Source of the DNA: an uncultured Winogradskyella sp.
GTDB lineage: Bacteria; Bacteroidota; Bacteroidia; Flavobacteriales; Flavobacteriaceae
Length of the DNA stretch: 64,000 nt
Assembly: GCF_947495255.1 (NCBI RefSeq)
Contig: NZ_CANLYI010000003.1
Location: 186,001 to 250,000, forward strand
Direction: 5' to 3'
The notes under the pieces are model-generated. The model did no database searches and was not told where the DNA came from. It was given only the letters and a program-made list of their open reading frames with translations. Shown here one piece after another: positions 7,465 to 15,905 of this stretch (positions within the stretch are counted from its first letter, which is position 1; each line of letters opens with the position of its first letter). A program made the position numbers and the translations under genes.

Positions 7465-8343
7465 ATGGGCTTACTAAATAGATTATTCGGTAAAAATAAA
7501 AATATAAGAAAACGCGAGGGGAATCCTGATGTTTACGATATGCCAGACGAGAACGAACGCATGAATTGGGCCATGGAGAAAGCAAGATTAACTTTACATT
7601 ATTTTGAAGAATGTGTAGCCAACCCTAAAGAAGGCCAAAGTTATATGTCTTTAAAAGCTAGAATTGAGGACAACGGAAAAATTGAGCATATATGGTTAAT
7701 GGAGCCTAGTTTTGATAATGATGGCAATATTTTTGGTAGAATAGGAAACGAGCCTATTGATGTCACTAATGTGAAGATTAATGAAAATATTGGTATCACA
7801 ATTAGTGAAGTCTCAGATTGGATGATTGTTGAAAATGGAAAGTTAATTGGAGGTTATACTATTAGAGCAATTCGCGATGGAATTGCCCCATCTGAATTAG
7901 CTAATTTTGATAAGAGTTTAGGAGGAATGTATATTGATGAAGGGGAAGATTATTTTGAAGTAAATTTTGAAACTCCAGAAGGAGCTATTTTATCGCTTGA
8001 AGAAGCGTACAATAATGATGATTTAGAAGCAGCTGTTAATAGTAAGAATTTTTATAAAGAAGCCGAATTTATGCTTCAGAAAACGGTGAAGTTTGAAATA
8101 GATGAAGATTTAATTACAAAAACGGCTGATTTATTAAAACTATCATTTGAAAATAGTATGAATGATGAAGGCATGCCAAAATTTACAGGTATAAAAAGAG
8201 CTTTTAGAAGACAGTTTATTACAGACAATCATTGTCTTGTTACTGAAATTTGCTTTTATCCTGATGGTGGAAAATCCATTGAAAAACTAAATACTTTTAG
8301 AGATAATGATGAATGGAAAGTATTAGGGTTTTCAGAGGAGTAG
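7465..8343 (+). CDS. DUF2314 domain protein
   Basis: 292 residues, no signal peptide. Residues about 30-155 match the DUF2314 pattern: MNWAMEKARLTLHYF, then YMSLKARIEDNGKIEHIWL, EPSFDNDGNIFGRIGNEP and GGYTIRAIRDGI. The remaining half is acidic and resembles no family I can name. DUF2314 proteins (for example E. coli YegJ) have no settled role. Probably co-transcribed with trmH. Confidence 0.8.
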   Translation: MGLLNRLFGKNKNIRKREGNPDVYDMPDENERMNWAMEKARLTLHYFEECVANPKEGQSYMSLKARIEDNGKIEHIWLMEPSFDNDGNIFGRIGNEPIDVTNVKINENIGITISEVSDWMIVENGKLIGGYTIRAIRDGIAPSELANFDKSLGGMYIDEGEDYFEVNFETPEGAILSLEEAYNNDDLEAAVNSKNFYKEAEFMLQKTVKFEIDEDLITKTADLLKLSFENSMNDEGMPKFTGIKRAFRRQFITDNHCLVTEICFYPDGGKSIEKLNTFRDNDEWKVLGFSEE

Positions 8344-8386
8344 AATAAGAGTTAAGATAAAATTCTATAGAAAAAAAGATTAATAC

Positions 8387-9190
8387 TTAATTCTTACCGC
8401 TCTTCTTACGCTCCTTACTACGTTTAATAACCTTGTATTCTTCATAACATTCACTAATCGCATCTAAAATTTGAAGATCGTTAGCTGTGTTTATAAAGTC
8501 TTTAGAATAGTCACATTGGTTAACAATTTCGTCTAAATCATACTTAGTAACCTGAAGTAGTACCAATAACATTTCTCTATCAAAACGTTTTGCTAATTGA
8601 TTTCTAATTTCATCATCCTCCTTCATTTTCTTTAACTTATGCATTTCGTTGGGCTTTTTGCCAAACATATTGTATAAGAAATCTGCAGGATTAAAAATTG
8701 CACCCAATACCTTAGTTGCTATATTAGGTTTACCAGCTTCGTAAGCTTGACCTGGTAAGCCAGAAATACGATAACGATTATTACTTGTCACCGGAATTTG
8801 TTCCATGTCAACTTCTAAATAACCTGTTAATTCTAGTCGTTTTACTGTAACTTCTTCTAGCGCTAATGCTAATTCTGTCATTTGAATTTCAGTATCACCA
8901 AATTTTAACCAGTCATTAGTAACACGCACTCTTATAGATTTGTAGCCTAAATACGACAAATGAAGTGTATCGTTAACATTCGCTTTAATTTCAAATTCAC
9001 CTTCATCATTAGAAGCGGTTCCCACAACTTGGTTGATATTTACAATGTTTGCTTCACTTAACGGAAGTTCTGTAGACGCGCTAACTAATGTTCCTTTAAC
9101 GGTAGTTGGCGTTTTTGTGGCTGTGCTGTCTTGACTATAGCTTTGAACTGTAGTTAAGCATAATAATAATAGAATTAATAAATATCGCAT
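8387..9190 (-). CDS. Exported protein with a carboxypeptidase regulatory-like (CarboxypepD_reg) domain
   Basis: 267 residues with a signal peptide ending near SYSQ at residue 20. Residues about 32-110 are the beta-sandwich CarboxypepD_reg domain common at the N-terminus of TonB-dependent receptors and in free-standing surface proteins of Bacteroidota (GTLVSASTELPLSEANIVN, then DEGEFEIKANVNDTLHLSYLG). The rest is helical and highly charged. No receptor barrel follows, so it is a stand-alone member with unknown role. Confidence 0.8.
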   Translation of the reverse strand: MRYLLILLLLCLTTVQSYSQDSTATKTPTTVKGTLVSASTELPLSEANIVNINQVVGTASNDEGEFEIKANVNDTLHLSYLGYKSIRVRVTNDWLKFGDTEIQMTELALALEEVTVKRLELTGYLEVDMEQIPVTSNNRYRISGLPGQAYEAGKPNIATKVLGAIFNPADFLYNMFGKKPNEMHKLKKMKEDDEIRNQLAKRFDREMLLVLLQVTKYDLDEIVNQCDYSKDFINTANDLQILDAISECYEEYKVIKRSKERKKSGKN

Positions 9191-9292
9191 GTACTTGTGT
9201 TACTTTGTAAAGGTAATAAACTAAACGGATTTAACATATGGCACCTTTATTTTTGACTTAATATTAACTTTTTACTTGTTTTTGAGCTCGGA

Positions 9293-9338
9293 CAAAAAAA
9301 ATCCAAAACCTAAAGTAAGACTTTAAGTTTTGGATTTT
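9293..9338 (-). terminator. Rho-independent terminator of the DEAD-box helicase gene
   Basis: 18-base arms (9298-9315 and 9321-9338) pair with one mismatch around a 5-base loop. On the minus strand the hairpin is followed by a run of Ts. It lies 40 bases after the helicase stop. Confidence 0.85.
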
Positions 9339-9377
9339 GTTGTTATTTATATTGAGATTTAATGCGTGTTTTGCAGC

Positions 9378-11267
9378 TTAATCTCTTCGTCTAGAACGTC
9401 TTGGTCTTTCTGATGAAGATCCACTAGATTCTGAACGTCTGTCTCCACCTCTAGAGTCACTTGATCTTCTGTCACCTCTATCGCTAGAACGTCTGTCACT
9501 TCTGTTACCTGATCCTGAACCTCCAGAAGAGCGTCTATCACTAGAGCGTCTGTCTCCTCTATCTTCTCTTCTGCGGTTTCCACCACCTCCAGAGCGTCTA
9601 TCACTACCACCACGACTTCTTCCGCCACTTCTGCCACCACGACTTCCGCCACCTCTGTTTTCGCTGACTTCAACGTTTACAAAACGACCTTCATATTTAT
9701 AATCGGTAAAGAATGCTAGTATTTTTTCTTTTAATTCATTTTCAGTATTAAAGAAAGAGAAACTTTCCTTAACATCTACTTTAAAGACATCATCACGTCC
9801 CAGTTCTAACTGCTCTTTTAAGAAATCTTTCATCTTCATCCAGTCAAATCCATCTTTACTACCAACGTTTATAAAATAACGTGTGTCGTTAGATGATTTT
9901 CCGTAATCGCGTCCTCCACCATCTCTATCAGATTCTCTAACTTGTACAGAACCTAAATCTTTAGACTTCTGGTAATAATTAAAGAAACGGTTAAATTCCG
10001 CAGAGAAGAATTTCTTGATTAATTCATCTTTATCAGTGTCTGCAAATAATTCATTAATTCTTTCTAAATGCTTATCAATTTCGTGATTGGTTTCAGTAAC
10101 ATGCACTTTATTCGCTAAAGCCATTAATTGTACTTCAACAATATCGCTTCCAGATGGAATATCTTTCTTCTCAAATTGCTTTTTAATAATACGCTCAATA
10201 CCTTTAATCTTTCTTACTTCACTTTTAGAAACAATAACCATTGAAATACCAGTTTTACCAGCACGACCAGTTCTACCTGATCTGTGAGTGTAAATTTCTG
10301 GTTCATCAGGTAATTGATAATGTATAACGTGTGTAATGTCATCTACATCAATTCCACGAGCAGCAACATCTGTTGCTACCAACATTTGAATTTGTCTGCT
10401 TCTGAAAGATTTCATAACAATATCTCTCTGGTTTTGACTTAAATCGCCATGTAAAGCACCAGCAGAATAACCGTCTTCAATTAAAAGTTCGGCTACTTTT
10501 TGAGTGTCTCTTTTTGTACGACAGAAAATCACAGCAAAAATTTCTGGATTAGCATCTGCTAAACGTTTCATCGCTTGGTAACGATCTCTTGCATTTACTA
10601 AATAATATTCGTGAGATACGTTATTAGTACTTTCATTTTTATTACCTACTGTAATCTCCGTAGGGTCTAACATGAATTTTTTTGCAATGGTTGCCACTTC
10701 TCTAGGCATAGTTGCAGAAAATAACCATGTGTTTTTATCTTCAGGTGTATGAGAAAGGATATCAGTAATATCTTCCTTAAAGCCCATGTTTAACATTTCA
10801 TCAGCTTCATCTAAAACGCTGTATTGTATTTTAGAAATGTCCACCATTCTACGGCTAATCATATCTTTCATACGTCCAGGAGTTGCAACAATAATTTGTG
10901 CGCCTCTTTTTACAGCTCTTGCTTGATCGCTAATACTTGCACCACCATAAATGGCAACTACGTTTAGTCCTTTGCAATATTTACCGTAAAGTTTTAATTC
11001 GTTTGTAATTTGTAAACAAAGTTCACGAGTAGGAGATAAGATTAAACCTTGTGTGGTTCTGCTATCAATATCTATTTTTTCTAACATCGGAAATCCGAAT
11101 GCTGCGGTTTTCCCAGTGCCAGTTTGCGCCAAAGCCACCAAATCGATGTCTTGTTCTAATAAAAGTGGAATTGCTTTTTCTTGTACTTCACTAGGTTTTT
11201 CAAAACCTAAATCTGTAATTGCGCGTAAAAGGTCTTCATTAAGACCGAGTTCTTTGAATGTGCTCAT
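9378..11267 (-). CDS. DEAD-box ATP-dependent RNA helicase with DbpA-type RNA-binding domain and RGG-like tail
   Basis: 629 residues. The helicase core has a Q motif (KPSEVQEKAIP), AQTGTGKT (motif I), PTRELC (Ia), DEAD (II), SAT (III) and HRSGRTGRAG (VI). Residues about 455-535 look like a DbpA-type RNA-binding domain (FINVGSKDGFDWMKMKDFL onward). The last 90 or so residues are low-complexity RGG, RSGG and DRRSS repeats. Such helicases (DeaD/CshA/RhlE type) remodel rRNA and mRNA, often in the cold. The gene has its own promoter, a structured leader of about 140 bases, and a terminator. The repetitive tail also leaves a second reading frame open, which I regard as a by-product. Confidence 0.94.
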   Translation of the reverse strand: MSTFKELGLNEDLLRAITDLGFEKPSEVQEKAIPLLLEQDIDLVALAQTGTGKTAAFGFPMLEKIDIDSRTTQGLILSPTRELCLQITNELKLYGKYCKGLNVVAIYGGASISDQARAVKRGAQIIVATPGRMKDMISRRMVDISKIQYSVLDEADEMLNMGFKEDITDILSHTPEDKNTWLFSATMPREVATIAKKFMLDPTEITVGNKNESTNNVSHEYYLVNARDRYQAMKRLADANPEIFAVIFCRTKRDTQKVAELLIEDGYSAGALHGDLSQNQRDIVMKSFRSRQIQMLVATDVAARGIDVDDITHVIHYQLPDEPEIYTHRSGRTGRAGKTGISMVIVSKSEVRKIKGIERIIKKQFEKKDIPSGSDIVEVQLMALANKVHVTETNHEIDKHLERINELFADTDKDELIKKFFSAEFNRFFNYYQKSKDLGSVQVRESDRDGGGRDYGKSSNDTRYFINVGSKDGFDWMKMKDFLKEQLELGRDDVFKVDVKESFSFFNTENELKEKILAFFTDYKYEGRFVNVEVSENRGGGSRGGRSGGRSRGGSDRRSGGGGNRRREDRGDRRSSDRRSSGGSGSGNRSDRRSSDRGDRRSSDSRGGDRRSESSGSSSERPRRSRRRD

Positions 11268-11354
11268 TGTTGAGTATATGTATTCGATTATGTTCTGTTG
11301 GTGTTACAAGAGAAGCGAATCGACATACTAAACACTTAAACTTCTAGGTAACAC

Positions 11355-11396
11355 ATCCTCACTCTGAGGAATATAAAAATCCTTACATGGATTTTT
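11355..11396 (-). promoter_or_regulatory. Two hairpins in the DEAD-box helicase 5' leader
   Basis: Arms TCCTCA/TGAGGA (11356-11361, 11365-11370) and AAAAATCC/GGATTTTT (11375-11382, 11389-11396) lie between the promoter at 11410-11439 and the start at 11267, with about 90 bases of further leader. Possible control by temperature or by the helicase itself. The spacer 11441-11612 holds nothing else I can identify. Confidence 0.5.
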
Positions 11397-11409
11397 TTTT
11401 TGCAAGGTG

Positions 11410-11439
11410 CAAAGGTAGGTTAATTTATTTAATAAACAA
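11410..11439 (-). promoter_or_regulatory. Bacteroidota-type promoter of the DEAD-box helicase gene
   Basis: On the minus strand TTG (11439-11437), a 19-base spacer, and the -7 box TACCTTTG (11417-11410) match the Bacteroidota consensus TTTG-N19-TAnnTTTG. Transcription would start near 11404, giving a leader of about 137 bases. Confidence 0.65.
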
Positions 11440-11612
11440 TTTTATGTTTTATTTGAAGAATTTGAGTGTATTTATCTCATGGTTTTATCTTTAAATAGAT
11501 TCTGTTTTTTAATTATAACTCGAGGAAAATTTATGTATTTGTGGGATTCCGCGTCTCATCATAATTTTTTAAAGGATATGAGAATTGTTGGTTTAAGGTG
11601 ATTTTGCTATTT

Positions 11613-12239
11613 CTATTTAATGTGAATGAATTTTTCAGATGCTTTTATTAAGCTATCATATTTTTTAATAATATTTTCTAATGTTTTAATATCTGGTTTC
11701 TCGTTATTTTGATAATTTCTAATCATTGACTCAGTTACGTATAGTTTCATTAAAATTAATTGGTCGTCTAAGGCTTTTGATTTTTTTGTTATTATTTTTT
11801 GTTTTTCTACTAAAGCTTCAATTTTCTTTTTATAATTAGTTTCTATAGTATTAAATGCGGCTATTGTTGATTCTTTAAGAAGAGAATCTTTAATTCTATT
11901 AGCATAAGTTTTGGCACTTGCATAATATCTGGCATTAACGCTTACATATTGAGAGTACTCAGAAATACTATCATTTTCTATTTCACCCATTTTAATGATT
12001 TCTTTGTGAAGTTTTTCTAGATTAGCGTTCTTGTCCATAGCTTCTTTATATAACTGCGAGATTATATCAGAATCATATCTTTTAGAGAATGAAACACTCT
12101 TATAGTTTGATTCATCATCAAGTACTTCTGGTGTTTCATTTTGTACTTCTTGTGTTGTAGGAGTTTTGTTTGCCGATTCATTAATACAGCTAGTTATTAA
12201 TACTTGTAATAGAAGTAATTGAAATATTTTTCCTTTCAT
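11613..12239 (-). CDS. Hypothetical lipoprotein, mostly coiled coil
   Basis: 208 residues with lipobox ITSC (signal to about residue 18), a Thr/Glu-rich linker, then a long alpha-helical region rich in Lys, Glu and Ile (about 55-205), likely a coiled coil. No recognised family. Its spacer to the FG-GAP gene is 127 bases. The spacing and different fold give no clear functional link. Confidence 0.6.
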   Translation of the reverse strand: MKGKIFQLLLLQVLITSCINESANKTPTTQEVQNETPEVLDDESNYKSVSFSKRYDSDIISQLYKEAMDKNANLEKLHKEIIKMGEIENDSISEYSQYVSVNARYYASAKTYANRIKDSLLKESTIAAFNTIETNYKKKIEALVEKQKIITKKSKALDDQLILMKLYVTESMIRNYQNNEKPDIKTLENIIKKYDSLIKASEKFIHIK

Positions 12240-12366
12240 ATTATTTTATAGTTTCTTAGTTCTATATTGGCTTGGTATTGTTTTACTTTAAAAAGACAAT
12301 AAATCTACCTGTTGTCCTTTGGTTATTTTTTTGAAGTATTTTCTTATTGCTTTGTGGATGGTAGTT

Positions 12367-13722
12367 TTATATTTTATAAAATTTTATAGTTTTATAAAGG
12401 TTCTTTTTTGATAGTATATTAATAAAATACATTCCTGCTTCAAGATTACTTACATCTACTATATTTTGGTTAGAATTAGTAATTATTTGTCCAACGGTAT
12501 TAAAGATATTTATTTCTATAACATCAGTATTTACAGAAATACTATCAGATGTTGGATTTGGATAAATTTTTATTTCATTTTCATTATTATAAGTTTCAAC
12601 ACTTAAAGGACTTTCATTAGATATGTATCCTAGGTTAAACAAATTATTTGTAGTGTTTAATCCGAGCCAAATAATATCATTATCTCCATCATTATCTAAA
12701 TCATCTGAATAAACGATTTTATACACATAGGAATCATCTATTAATATTGAATTACCAAATACACCAGATTGGTTATTCGCTTTCCAATATAGGTTAGCGT
12801 CGTTATTATCAATATAAAGTATATCATAAAAAGCGTCTGTATTTAATTTAGAATGATGAAATTGTGATAACGGTACATCTACATTATTAATTTGAGAAAC
12901 TGTATATATCTTATTAAATGTATTTAAATTATTATTAAAAAAGTCTATGCCTTGGTTAGCTAAAGGGTTACCAGCTATAACATCGATATCTCCATCATTG
13001 TCAATATCAAAAGAGCTAAGAAATAAACGAATACCATCATTAATAATAACTGTTGGTGAATTAAAAGATCCTGTTGTATTGTTGGTAAATAATTCCATAC
13101 CAAAAGTACCGGTATTAAGAATTAAATCCTTAAAACCATTTCCGTTAAAGTCAGCAACAGTCATAGAATAATACTCGGTAGCACTTTCAATTAGAATTGG
13201 TGCTGTAAAAACGCCAGTACCATTATTTTTACACATTGTGATTTTAGTATCACTATTAGTAACAACGTCTAAATCTCCATCATTTTCTACATCTATAAGG
13301 AAAGATTTGAAGGCTCCAAGTGGTAAATTGCTATTTAGTACAATTTCGGACCAAGTTAAACCTCCGTTATTATTAATAAAAACACTTACACTACTATTGT
13401 TATCATTATTATTAGTTGCAAGTAAATCTATATATCCATCTCCATTTACATCTCCAAAATTTAAATGGTAAGGTGCTGTAAATGCTGATGTAATACTTTG
13501 TGAAGCGGAAAAGCTAGTTCCTAAATTTTTGTACCAAACTATATTGTTAGAAAAACTACTTAATATAATATCTTTTTTGCCATCATTATCTACATCAAAG
13601 GTTACAATATTTCTTTTGTTAATTGAAAAACTATCATCAATTATGATTGGAGAACCAAACTGAGCATTTAAATTAAAGTTTATAAAGAATACAAAAATGC
13701 TTAGTAATTTTATGATTTTCAT
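12367..13722 (-). CDS. FG-GAP/VCBS repeat protein with T9SS type A sorting domain
   Basis: 451 residues with a signal peptide (to about NLNAQ, residue 21). About six repeats of the FG-GAP/VCBS type carry calcium-loop-like motifs such as DVDNDGKKDI, DVNGDGYIDL, DVENDGDLDV and DIDNDGDIDV, predicting a beta-propeller of integrin-alpha type. Residues about 375-451 form a T9SS C-terminal domain (IYPNPTSDSISV ... NLEAGMYFINI), so the protein should be secreted and surface-attached. The ligand is unknown. Confidence 0.9.
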   Translation of the reverse strand: MKIIKLLSIFVFFINFNLNAQFGSPIIIDDSFSINKRNIVTFDVDNDGKKDIILSSFSNNIVWYKNLGTSFSASQSITSAFTAPYHLNFGDVNGDGYIDLLATNNNDNNSSVSVFINNNGGLTWSEIVLNSNLPLGAFKSFLIDVENDGDLDVVTNSDTKITMCKNNGTGVFTAPILIESATEYYSMTVADFNGNGFKDLILNTGTFGMELFTNNTTGSFNSPTVIINDGIRLFLSSFDIDNDGDIDVIAGNPLANQGIDFFNNNLNTFNKIYTVSQINNVDVPLSQFHHSKLNTDAFYDILYIDNNDANLYWKANNQSGVFGNSILIDDSYVYKIVYSDDLDNDGDNDIIWLGLNTTNNLFNLGYISNESPLSVETYNNENEIKIYPNPTSDSISVNTDVIEINIFNTVGQIITNSNQNIVDVSNLEAGMYFINILSKKNLYKTIKFYKI

Positions 13723-13931
13723 ATAGTGTGTTTTTAAGATGGCTGACTTTTACTGATAAAAGTCGGTTTCCATAATTAACATAAGACAAAAAGCGAAGTT
13801 AGTTTTTTGAAAGCATATTGTCAAATAGTACAGAATTAAACGGTAATTTGTTTTTAAACAAAGCTTTATGGTTGTTACAACTTAAAACTTTATATAAGGT
13901 AATGTAAAATGACATCTTAACAGGAGTATAA

Positions 13932-13958
13932 ATAAAAACCTTCCATATAAATGGAAGG
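13932..13958 (-). terminator. Terminator after the AhpD-like gene
   Basis: Arms CCTTCCAT and ATGGAAGG around a 4-base loop; on the minus strand a T-rich run follows. It lies 39 bases past the AhpD-like stop. Confidence 0.75.
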
Positions 13959-13996
13959 CTTAAAGCAATCAATCAAAATGTGATTCTTACTAGTAA

Positions 13997-14560
13997 TTAA
14001 GAATTCACAGTTTCTTTAGACCATGCAAATTTTTCAAAAGGGGCATCTACAGGTGTGCTGGCAATGTGATTTGTATAATTGCTTATTGTTTTTTGAGATA
14101 AACCTAAGATGATATCTAAAACATGTTTTTCTTCATAACCTGCTCCGTAAAAAGCATCCAAATCTGCTTGAGAAACGTTACCACGATTTCTAACAATTGT
14201 TAAAGTCATAGTACGTAAAGCTTCTAATTTTGTGCTTTCTAAAGGTGTTTCATTACGTAAAGCTTCTGTAATAGCATCATCAACTTTCATCATTTTGGCA
14301 ATGCCTGTATGTGCAGGAACACAGTAATGACATGCGTGCTCTACATTAATAGCTTGCCAAACAACAGTTAATTCTTCTTCGTTGAATGAAGATTGAGTGA
14401 ATAACTCATGTAATGTCTGGTATGCTTGTAAAAGTTGTGGTGAACCTGCTAAAACGCCATGCAAGCCAGGAATCATTCCGTAAGCTTTTTGAGAGTTTTC
14501 TAGTAAAGGTTTTGCTTCAGAAGGAGCAGATTCAATGTTGTGAATTTTTAATGTTGTCAT
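13997..14560 (-). CDS. Carboxymuconolactone decarboxylase family (AhpD-like) protein
   Basis: 187 residues, all helical. The AhpD core motif EHACHYCVPAHTGIA (around residues 74-88) has the redox pair CxxC and the following His. AhpD-fold proteins act as thiol-dependent peroxidase partners or alkylhydroperoxidases. Here the peroxidase-related subgroup fits best. It lies just downstream of a TetR gene with identical-type operators before both genes. The actual oxidant or substrate is not shown. Confidence 0.88.
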   Translation of the reverse strand: MTTLKIHNIESAPSEAKPLLENSQKAYGMIPGLHGVLAGSPQLLQAYQTLHELFTQSSFNEEELTVVWQAINVEHACHYCVPAHTGIAKMMKVDDAITEALRNETPLESTKLEALRTMTLTIVRNRGNVSQADLDAFYGAGYEEKHVLDIILGLSQKTISNYTNHIASTPVDAPFEKFAWSKETVNS

Positions 14561-14586
14561 AATTTTTGTTTTAATGTTAATTATTT

Positions 14587-14602
14587 CTAAACGCTCGTTT
14601 AG
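14587..14602. promoter_or_regulatory. Operator palindrome before the AhpD-like gene
   Basis: CTAAACGCTCGTTTAG is a 16-base palindrome (7-base arms, 2-base centre) 26 bases before the AhpD-like start and just past the end of the TetR gene. The same site with two changes lies at 15208-15223. Confidence 0.7.
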
Positions 14603-14622
14603 TTATTGTGTAAAAAAAATGT

Positions 14623-15186
14623 TTATAAATTTGTGAAGGTCATTTCTATATAATCTTCAATTTCTTGTTGTGTGTTAACTCTCGCGGCTGCGGCTAAACC
14701 GTGTTTTGCTAATAATAAATAGTTAGCCTGTTTAATCACTGTTTGCTCATCTTTAGATGCATCCATTTGTAATTTTTCAATAATAATGGATTTTAAATTG
14801 TCCATAAACGAATTCATTTGGTCTTGAATTAATTCGTCTTCATTTTCAGAAAACTCATTATAAGTGTTGGTTACAAAACATCCTTTTAAGTTGTCGTCTT
14901 TAAAATTAGAAGTTACAGAATCGTAGAAAAATTGTTTAATATCTTCAACACCTTTAGTTCCGTTTTTAAATTTCTCTAAAACAGCATGCACTCTAGATTT
15001 GTATTGTTTTAAACTTTCAAGAAATAAACCGTGTTTATTACCAAAACTAGAATATATAGAGAACTTGTTAATGCCCATTTCTTGTTCTAGCATTTGCATG
15101 GAAGTACTCTCATAGCCATTTTTCCAAAAAAGATTCATTGCTTTTTCGAGAACTTCCGCTTCGTTATATTGTTTTTTTCTTGCCAT
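14623..15186 (-). CDS. TetR/AcrR family regulator
   Basis: 187 residues. The N-terminal TetR domain has the helix-turn-helix STSMQMLEQEMGINKFSIYSSFGNK (about residues 26-50). The C-terminal half is a helical ligand-binding domain with a single Cys in the segment LKGCFVTNTYNEF, a context found in TetR regulators that sense electrophiles or oxidants; sensing by this Cys is inference. Palindromes precede this gene and the downstream AhpD-like gene, predicting autorepression and control of the peroxidase-like gene. Confidence 0.9.
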   Translation of the reverse strand: MARKKQYNEAEVLEKAMNLFWKNGYESTSMQMLEQEMGINKFSIYSSFGNKHGLFLESLKQYKSRVHAVLEKFKNGTKGVEDIKQFFYDSVTSNFKDDNLKGCFVTNTYNEFSENEDELIQDQMNSFMDNLKSIIIEKLQMDASKDEQTVIKQANYLLLAKHGLAAAARVNTQQEIEDYIEMTFTNL

Positions 15187-15207
15187 TATTTTAAATACAA
15201 GACAAAA

Positions 15208-15223
15208 CTAAACGATTGGTTAG
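15208..15223. promoter_or_regulatory. Operator palindrome before the second tetR-type gene
   Basis: CTAAACGATTGGTTAG, 21 bases before the TetR start, keeps the length and left arm of the site at 14587-14602. The shared pattern is CTAAACG-N2-NGNTTAG. Confidence 0.65.
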
Positions 15224-15263
15224 TAATAGAAAAGTGTTTTAACATTTAATTTTGATTATTGTA

Positions 15264-15836
15264 TTATTTATTTAAAAAATCAACGAGCTGAGTCACTGCT
15301 TTTCCACGATGACCAATTGTGTTCTTTTCTTCTAAAGAAATTTCAGCAAATGTTTTCTCACAACCTTCAGCTTTAAAAACAGGATCGTAGCCAAAACCAC
15401 CTTCACCATGTTTTTCTTCTGTAATTTCCCCTTTACAGATGCCTGTAAAAGTGTGTAGTTTCCCGTTAAGGTGTAAGGCAATTACAGTCTTAAATTGTGC
15501 ATTTCTATTGGGTTTGTTTTTTAATTCTGTTAGTAGTTTATTTGTATTATCTTCTGCATTACGTTGAGGTCCTGCGTAACGTGCAGAATAAACACCTGGT
15601 TCTCCATTTATGGCTTCTACTTCTAAACCTGTATCATCAGCAAAACAATCGTAACCGTAATGCGCTTTAAGGTATTCTGCTTTTTGTATCGCATTTCCTT
15701 CTATAGTGGCTTGTGTTTCAGGAATATCCTCAGTACACGCAATATCTTTTAAACTTAAAAGTTTGATATGTGGCGGAACTATAGCTTGTACTTCTTTTAG
15801 TTTATTCAAATTATTTGTGGCGAAAACGAGTTGCAT
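15264..15836 (-). CDS. rdgB: Non-canonical purine NTP pyrophosphatase (RdgB/HAM1)
   Basis: 190 residues, standard length. It has the family start LVFATNNLNKLKEVQAIV, the metal/phosphate site DDTGLEVEAINGEPGVYSARYAG and the terminal FAEISLEEKNTIGHRGKA. The enzyme hydrolyses ITP, dITP and XTP to monophosphates and keeps them out of DNA and RNA. Located in the cytoplasm. Divergent from the DUF4421 gene across 69 bases. Confidence 0.96.
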   Translation of the reverse strand: MQLVFATNNLNKLKEVQAIVPPHIKLLSLKDIACTEDIPETQATIEGNAIQKAEYLKAHYGYDCFADDTGLEVEAINGEPGVYSARYAGPQRNAEDNTNKLLTELKNKPNRNAQFKTVIALHLNGKLHTFTGICKGEITEEKHGEGGFGYDPVFKAEGCEKTFAEISLEEKNTIGHRGKAVTQLVDFLNK

Positions 15837-15905
15837 AGTTTCTTTTTATAAATGAATTCAATGTATTTTAGCTATTGTAAAAATATGAATCTAATTACAT
15901 AACTA

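Noticed and set aside
9359-9673. Open frame of about 100 codons overlapping the helicase tail
   Set aside because: It lies in the low-complexity repeat of the helicase gene, is highly biased (Val/Glu), and has no signal or family; it is a by-product of the repeat.
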